A stretch of DNA of 64,000 bases, taken from Hygrocybe punicea. Lineage: Eukaryota; Basidiomycota; Agaricomycetes; Agaricales; Hygrophoraceae. Numbering within the stretch: the stretch's first letter is position 1; each line of letters opens with the position of its first letter. The translations under genes and the position numbers were made by a program. Shown piece after piece: positions 58,491 to 64,000 of this stretch. Below the pieces are notes generated by a model. It made no database searches, had not been told where the DNA came from, and saw nothing but the letters and a program-made list of their open reading frames with translations. The stretch is taken from positions 1,860,001 through 1,924,000 of the forward strand of contig OY744464.1 of assembly GCA_963556145.1 (NCBI GenBank), given 5' to 3'.

Positions 58491-59646
58491 ATTTTAACCC
58501 CAACCCAAACAATAGTTATGGCCAGACATCCCCATGTATATTTCCGTGACATCAGAGTTTACGCCAACAAACCCCACGTTAAACGGAGGGTCATCCACGA
58601 TGTGCAGGCTGCCGCGGTCCGCCAGAGATGGGGCGCGTCTGGGGTTGAATGGGCGGAAATCCGGTAATGCACCATGACTTGATGACTGTTTTTTTGTGCT
58701 TGTTAACTTGCTCATAGTGGTCTGGCGCATTACGGCAGGACGCGCCAGACCGAACCGCTACATACGACAGTCCGGCTCTACACAAGAGAAGGATATCGTG
58801 TCACCACTTTGCATGTTTACCATGCAAGGAGGGGCGTTTTGAATACTTGAGGTAAGTCTCAATATTTCCATAGTCTCTCTTCCAGAGGCTAAGAACTACT
58901 TAGATATAACAAATTAGGACCTTTATCTAACATTTAAATGCTTCATTCATCTGCTTTTCCTCCAAATATTTATCAACATGTTCATATTGATAGTTTTTTT
59001 TCGCGGTGTAATGGACATGCTAATCATTAGAACTAATATAAAGATCGATCGATCGCTTATGTAAGCATAGGGGAGCCGGGAATCCCCTCATCCAGCAATT
59101 GTTCTAAAGGTTGATTTATCCAATTATATAATCATACCAAATTAAAATTATTTCATTTATTATTTCCAAGATAAAGTAAATTAAAGAAGTCCTCAACCGC
59201 GGGCCCGCCCCAACCAACCAATAGCTGTTTGTCGTCGATCTTGATTCGGCGTCGTTAATTTGGATGACCTGGAAGAGAGTCTGAATGTTGCTGCGTTGTA
59301 GGGGCCCCTACTTCACAGCAAATTCAAGCTCTCTGGAAAATACAAAGATGCGATGATAAGCATCCACTTAACTGGCAAAGAGAAGAAATTTGCTTAGCAG
59401 ATAAACCAAAAGCCGAAATTGAAACAATGGGGCTCTACAAGATCAAAGCAACTGATAAGTTGAAAATTCACGCCCTAATTTGAGCCGCTTATGAGCACAG
59501 CCAGCTGGGCATTGAATTTGAGGGAAATGGCTAGGAAAGGGACTGCAAGAGCCAATCGAAGTCAATCTGAAGCTAAATCTTTAGGGTGAATAGGAGTTTT
59601 AAGCATAACTTACAATTTTGCGACCTCTGCCAAACTATGTTGCTGC
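58491..59646. other. No supported gene
   Basis: About 1.15 kb. A minus-strand frame at 58494-58730 has no recognisable domain. The rest is AT-rich with no splice pattern that yields a protein. Confidence 0.45.
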
Positions 59647-59797
59647 GCAGGATGCTGGCAAACGCGGATGAAGCCCCCAGTACCCAATGATGCCACGCAG
59701 GATGCGGGCAGACACCGATAAAGCCCCCAGTACCCAATGATGCCGCACAGGATGACGGCAGACACCGATGAAGCCCCCAGCACCCAATGATGGTGCT
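59647..59797 (+). repeat. 50-bp tandem repeat, three copies
   Basis: Three consecutive units with GATGAAGCCCCCAGTACCCA as the conserved core and GCAGGATG...GGCA between. Units differ at a few positions. Confidence 0.8.
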
Positions 59798-60245
59798 GTA
59801 AAAGCCGGCTTGTTGGCGAGCAGCTAGAAATTGCGGAAGTAAGTAATGCAAAAGATATATGCAGAATGGAAGACTTATCGGCTTATGAAATTGTAACCAA
59901 GTTCAACCATTCACTGAGGTCTTTTGGCATGTCGCGATTCATGTCAAAACATCCCAGTGATGATGGTTGATGATGGCTGATAAGCATCAGGTCGCGAAAG
60001 ATGACATGCGTACCTTTTATGGCAATCAACCACAGCATGTGATCTTGTTTGCTTGCATGTGACCGCGTTCTTGACATGTGATCTCGTGCTGATCGCGTTG
60101 TTTGTTTCTATTGACGTGTATCGTTGTGTGACGTGTATCGTCATATAGGACTTTTTTGCCACAACACGAGATGGTCTCATCAAAACCTTTGGGCTCAAAG
60201 TGCGACAACTCACAAAAATCGCGGCGGCGCATTGGCAAGCGAGGT
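59798..60245. other. No supported gene; TSD of hAT element at right edge
   Basis: About 450 bp with CATGTGA/TGACATGTGATC motifs near 60035-60085. The last 8 bases (60238-60245, AGCGAGGT) are the left target duplication of the next element. Confidence 0.5.
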
Positions 60246-61382
60246 TAGTGTTGCCGAAGTTCAGTTCGGTCCAGTTCCGACCCTTTTTGGCGGAACCGCG
60301 AACTGAACTTCGGGTCCGGTTTGGCGCATGGCCAAACCTGGACCCGGACGGCATTGAACCGTTTCTCCGCGTTCGGTCTGGGTTCAGACGCGGTCTGAAC
60401 CCCGGACCGAGGTGGGCTCACCCCATGAGCTCCGTTCTCCTCACGAATGGCAGGCACGTATCAATCGATACGGCGCTACACTTCGCGAGGTAGTTGGGCT
60501 GCGGGGGAGCCGTCCGGCGCTGCTGCTGCCGCCGCTGTCACTGCTGCCGTTGCTGCCGTTGCCGGCGCTGCTGCTGCTGCCATCGCCGTTGCTGCTGCCA
60601 CTGCTGCTGCTGCTGTTGTGGCTGTTGCTGCTGCCGCCGTTGCTGCTGTTGCTGTTGCTGCTGCTGCCGGCATTGCTGCTGCTGCTGGCCGTCATAGTTG
60701 TGGTTGCCGTTGTTGTTGCCGCCGCTGGTGGTGATGTTGGATGGCTTTGGCTGTTGCCGCTGCCGCTGCTGCTGCTGCTGCTGCCGTTGCTGCCGGCGCT
60801 GCTGCTTCTGCTGTTGCTGCTGCTGCTGGCCGTTGCCGTTGTCATTGCCTGGTTGCCGTTGCCGTTGCCGCCGCTGGTGGTGGTGGTGGTGGTGGTGGTG
60901 GTGGTGGTGGTGGTGGTGTTGCGGCTGCCCCGCGTCCGTTGGCATTGCATTGGCGTTGGCATTCATCTTGTGCCAATGTGGTTGCGATGTGGTCACAGTC
61001 GAGTTGCCTGCCGCAAATAACATTAGTAAAGTTAAGAAAAAAATGGAAACTTACCTTTGAACACAACACAATTTGTGTTGTGTTCAACCCGCGTTGAAGT
61101 TGCTGTGTTGCGTGAAAGGTCACGGCCAGTCACATGATGCCGTTTAACACGAAATAGTAAGTAAAGAAATACGAAAAACAAATGAAATCAATACCTTAAA
61201 AATATCCGCATTCGCGGTTTGAACGCGGTTTGGAGCCGTTCAGGAAATCCGGCAGGCCTCGAAACCCGGAACTGAACCCGCGGTCCGGTTCAGCACTTGG
61301 CTGAACTTAGACCGAACTTAGGGTTCGGTTCGGGGTTTGAACCGGGTTCGGCTAGGTTCGGAACCGAACTATGGCAACACTA
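60246..61382. mobile_element. Non-autonomous hAT element, 1137 bp
   Basis: Ends TAGTGTTGCC ... GGCAACACTA are inverted repeats with GTTCGG-type subterminal repeats. The flanks AGCGAGGT (60238-60245) and AGCAAGGT (61383-61390) differ at one base and are the 8-bp duplication expected of hAT elements. There is no transposase; the interior is low-complexity triplet DNA. The same TIR starts the truncated autonomous-type hAT at 1234. Confidence 0.88.
60530..60917 (+). repeat. Triplet-rich region: CTG/GCC-type repeats and a (TGG) tract
   Basis: Imperfect CTG/GCC/GTT triplets for about 350 bp, then about 14 pure TGG copies (about 60876-60917). All six frames stay open (poly-Leu, poly-Ala, Gln-rich, Trp-rich and so on), which is why long but meaningless frames occur here. 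Confidence 0.85.
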
Positions 61383-61464
61383 AGCAAGGTTCACCAAGTC
61401 TATGCAAAAGGTATTTATTAAATTTATCCATTGGCATCCAATCTGAATGTAATGCATGCAGATT

Positions 61465-62691
61465 GCGACAACGTTTTCTTTTGGTCACCCGCACCCAGTT
61501 GGGTGCAGGTGAACAATTAGATGACCTAAGAGCTGCCCAGATCGTCACAGAAGCTCTGCTGAATCCGAGTAAGTCATGATGATTCCAATGGCCCAATCTA
61601 ATTGTTTCTCCATTGTAGTTTATATTTAGTGGGACCTCGAGGATTACGCCACCCGCGTCAAAAAAGGCCTGGGTACCCCGGCCTCAATTGCCCAATTACA
61701 GCGCAAGTTCGTGAATCCCCAACTCAGCAGGGTGAATAGACCCGCAACAGTGGTGGACATGTGTGGACGAATAATAATCTGGTATCTTCCAGGGTTGATA
61801 TCAGCCCAGCAAGCTGTAAGTCGTGTGATGATCTGGGAGGTTTAATTCAATAGTAGAGACAAATTAGGATGTTATGCTGAATGGCAGTGAAAGCATACAA
61901 GTCATCGGCTCAAAAAATATTCATCGTAAACAAACAAGCGGGAAGGTCAATTGGCGAGTCGACCCAAAACATTTTCGTTTTGATTCTGTGGATCAGAATC
62001 TACTGCCGGGAAGTGATGAGTATTTGGCAGGGTGGTTCGCACAGGCTCATACTGTGAGTTCCGAAATCCACCAACATTCCGGTTGCTGGGCTCATTCATA
62101 TTTTAAAGACCAAGTGACCCTTTGAAGCCTTCTGCGAACCATCTTAAGCAGGGTACTGGAGATTGGATGTCTTCAATAGCTGACATAGAATCGTTCATCA
62201 ATCAGGTCTTCTTTATGGTTCATCCATCACTGCAACAAATCGGCAGTAAAGCTTTGGACAAGCTTAGGTCGGCCAACCTGATGGCTAAAGTTGCAGGATC
62301 CTGGACATCCCATTTCACTGGGATTACGGTTATCATCAACCGGAAGACATTGGCACATCATGATGGGAATGGTATGCCACCTTGGTATGACTTCCTCCTG
62401 GGTATCGGAGACTATCATGATTGCACTCTTGATATGCCCGACCTTGGACTGCAGCTCGATTACGGGCCCGGAACTGGCGTCTTCCTATGTGGCAACAGCA
62501 TCAGACACGAAGTCACGGACTGGAGTGGTGGGGATCGAGTTTGCTATGCTCATTTCCTCAGGAAGAAAGTCTTGGAGCATCTAAATGTAGAATTGTCAGG
62601 GTGGTCTAAGCAGAAAGATTTTTGTACCATCATTCCAGAGGTGAAATGTCGTGAATTGGGTATTAAAAAGGTGGCACATGTAGCAGCGTAA
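61465..62691 (+). CDS. TET/JBP-type 2-oxoglutarate Fe(II) dioxygenase (transposon-linked)
   Basis: Four exons: to 61568 (LGAGEQLDDLRAAQIVTEAL), 61619-61815 (LEDYATRVKKGLGTPASIAQ), 61868-62053 (VNWRVDPKHFRFDSVDQNLL) and 62128-62691. The last exon holds the dioxygenase core: FTGITVIINR, LAHHDGNGMPPWYDFLLGIG with the His-x-Asp pair, MPDLGLQLDYGPGTGVFLCG, then SIRHEVTDWSGGDRVCYAHF with the distal His and the Arg for 2-oxoglutarate. TET/JBP enzymes oxidise thymine or 5-methylcytosine in DNA; fungal versions are expanded next to KDZ transposons. An in-frame TAG (61627-61629) at the start of exon 2 may be a nonsense mutation or reflect another splice. The 5' end is not resolved. Confidence 0.8.
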
Positions 62692-63109
62692 ACATCATTC
62701 ATAAAATATGTACCCTTGTCCTGAACTTACGAAATATTACTTCTGTAACATTGCCATCAGCCTATCAGCAGGTTATAGTTCAGATTGTCCAACTTGAGTT
62801 GCAGTAACAGGAATGAGAGCATCTCAATTGCGTATCTAGGCATCGAAAGGGAGGTCTGATCACGGTTGTCTCAAGTTCAGGCTTGCATGCTGCAAAAGCA
62901 CTGCGCCTGGTATATGCCAGGGGGTCAAAGGTGGATAACATAACGTCGTTCCAAAGGTTGGTGCACACCGGTGCAGGTGGGGACTGGTATTCTGGTTGAC
63001 CATACTGGTGGGGTAACACTGATCTGCGCAAGTATGAGAAAACAAGGTGGTTGTCAGTATTGTCAGGCATGGCTGCGAACCATAAGACCTGCAGAAGAGT
63101 TGACGGGAG
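62692..63109. other. Intergenic region between TET/JBP and KDZ genes
   Basis: About 420 bp with no gene that I accept; minus-strand frames here lack motifs. Confidence 0.45.
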
Positions 63110-63185
63110 CACGTGACATGTGTGTTTCAGAGCCATGATGTGACATGTCATGCCGACTCGTCGGACGTAACACGTCACACATCAC
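63110..63185. promoter_or_regulatory. Palindrome-rich upstream region of the KDZ gene
   Basis: It contains AGCACGTGACATG, TGACATGTCATGCCGACTCG (followed by TCGGACGT) and AACACGTCACACATCACGTG, ending about 55-130 bp before ATG 63241. The inner CCGACTCGTCGG is palindromic and resembles the centres of the 57244 and 58465 hairpins. Confidence 0.45.
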
Positions 63186-63240
63186 GTGTCACCTGTAACA
63201 TCAACATCAACCAATTGTAAACATCAACCACCTTGCAACA

Positions 63241-64000
63241 ATGCCCAAATTGTCCAAAGAGAAACATGGGAAGAAGAGGACAGCTCAAGAAGTCATCTTT
63301 GTTGAGAAAAAGATGAAAAATCGCACAAAATGGGTATCTAAACCAGTCGCAGGCGAGCTTCCCAAAAGTCCACAGAAATTCAGTCCAAAAAAGTCACCTG
63401 TGGATTCAAACCGTCAGCAAAGCATGTCCCCAGATGTGCCTCCCGACTCAGGTACACCGCAACCTCCAAAGCGCAAGACGGCGAAAGGCAATGTCAGCTA
63501 TTCCTTTACCTGCTTTGTAGTCACTCTGAATTATTGGCAGACCCAAAATTGTTACCTCAGGGAGTGGAATCCACTCCGCAACGAATATCTGAGGGAGATG
63601 TTGAGCATGGAAGCTCCACCTATTCCTGCCACCTGTCATATCTGCAAGAAGCAAGGTGGCCCCATTCGCTGCTTGAGCTGTCTCGGTCGTCCATTATTCT
63701 GTAAAGAATGTTGTCGAATCTCCCACCAGGGGACTCCATTCTACAAACTCAAATCATGGAATGGAAGCTGCTTCACCCCATCCTCATTACATGACATAGG
63801 ATTCTGCTTGCATCTTGGGCACGGCGGTGATCCATGTCCCTCCAATTCTGTTCGAGATGTCTGGGAGGATGTTGGGGAAGGCTCATCTTCGATGTCACAG
63901 ATTGAGAATGATCAGCTGTTGGTTGACTTGAACCAGGAAGATGATGATAACAACTCGGATGACAGTGTGCTGGTTATGGTTGATATTTCCGGAATCCACT
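63241..64000 (+). CDS. KDZ-type transposase, N-terminal part (runs off the window)
   Basis: The 253 codons to the window end are open. After a basic start (MPKLSKEKHGKKRTAQEV) comes TQNCYLREWNPLRNEYLREM and then a cysteine cluster CHICKKQGGPIRCLSC / FCKECCRISHQ (from about residue 132), followed by YKLKSWNGSCFTPSSLHDIG and LHLGHGGDPCP. This is the CxC2-like zinc cluster that precedes the RNase H-fold DDE domain in KDZ (Kyakuja-Dileera-Zisupton) transposases; the catalytic domain lies beyond the window. A 48-nt in-phase intron (GTCAGC...TTGGCAG, near 63493-63540) may be removed. Its neighbour upstream is a TET/JBP gene on the same strand, the known fungal pairing. Confidence 0.82.
   Translation, partial: MPKLSKEKHGKKRTAQEVIFVEKKMKNRTKWVSKPVAGELPKSPQKFSPKKSPVDSNRQQSMSPDVPPDSGTPQPPKRKTAKGNVSYSFTCFVVTLNYWQTQNCYLREWNPLRNEYLREMLSMEAPPIPATCHICKKQGGPIRCLSCLGRPLFCKECCRISHQGTPFYKLKSWNGSCFTPSSLHDIGFCLHLGHGGDPCPSNSVRDVWEDVGEGSSSMSQIENDQLLVDLNQEDDDNNSDDSVLVMVDISGIH

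Noticed and set aside
60412..61023. Poly-Leu, poly-Ala, Gln/Ser-rich frames on both strands
   Set aside because: Triplet repeats inside the non-autonomous hAT element keep all frames open.
62780..63178. Minus-strand frame upstream of the KDZ gene
   Set aside because: It overlaps the palindromic upstream region and has no domain; likely chance.
1..64000. tRNA or rRNA genes
   Set aside because: No cloverleaf-like sequence or rRNA signature was noticed while reading; a covariance-model scan would be needed to be sure.

Overview
This window looks like a mobile-element-rich, accessory segment of an Agaricomycete (mushroom-forming basidiomycete) chromosome. The reasons are: many spliced genes with introns of about 45-75 nt (GT...AG), a Helitron, a KDZ-type transposase with a TET/JBP oxygenase beside it, a basidiomycete-style Gypsy element, a hAT-like transposon, a Tc1/mariner-like transposon, and several minisatellites. 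I see no tRNA, rRNA, CRISPR or obvious housekeeping gene.

Layout. 0-3.4 kb: a small hairpin, then a foldback-like element whose inverted arms are built of a 44-bp minisatellite, with the 5' half of a hAT transposon (TIR, transposase N-terminus) caught between the arms. 3.5-7.2 kb: a decayed RNase H1 N-terminal-like domain, a solo LTR (4543-5170) and an 84-bp-arm inverted repeat. 7.2-16.2 kb: four spliced genes of unknown role (minus, plus, minus, plus), one with ATP-grasp-like features, bordered by clusters of a CCGAACAT/ATGTTCGG motif including a 6-copy 82-bp tandem array. 17.3-25.1 kb: a Helitron whose RepHel reading frame is broken by a single in-frame TGA and which has a recognisable 3' hairpin plus CTAG end. 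25.5-26.4 kb: two gene fragments. 27.7-30.6 kb: a complete Tc1/mariner-like element with perfect 98-bp TIRs, TA target duplication, a three-exon DDE transposase and a convergent second gene. 30.7-32.0 kb: a second 44-bp minisatellite related to the first. 32.3-38.3 kb and 53.8-56.4 kb: minus-strand multi-exon genes, including one with a JmjC-like domain, disrupted by a solo LTR (32559-33152) and by a 15.5-kb tandem Gypsy (38259-53752). 57.2-58.5 kb: a large palindromic repeat. 60.2-61.4 kb: a non-autonomous hAT element with 8-bp target duplication. 61.4-64 kb: TET/JBP-type dioxygenase gene and the start of a KDZ transposase gene that runs off the window.

How the pieces fit. The Gypsy block is LTR-internal-LTR-internal-LTR. 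Its middle LTR is a recombinant of the two outer ones, which points to unequal exchange of one insertion rather than two insertions. Both internal copies share the same nonsense codons, lack a protease domain between Gag and RT, and carry a spliced antisense gene between pol and the 3' LTR. Removing the Gypsy block or the solo LTR together with one target-site copy restores a reading frame in each interrupted minus-strand gene, so those genes were open when hit. A palindromic GTCACG/CGTGAC-type motif recurs upstream of the KDZ, JmjC-region and neighbouring genes and at the edges of the 57-58 kb palindrome.

Limits. All domain calls are from reading translated sequence and remembered family motifs; no search was run. 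Exon boundaries were chosen by eye from GT/AG, branch-like CTRAY signals and frame continuity.
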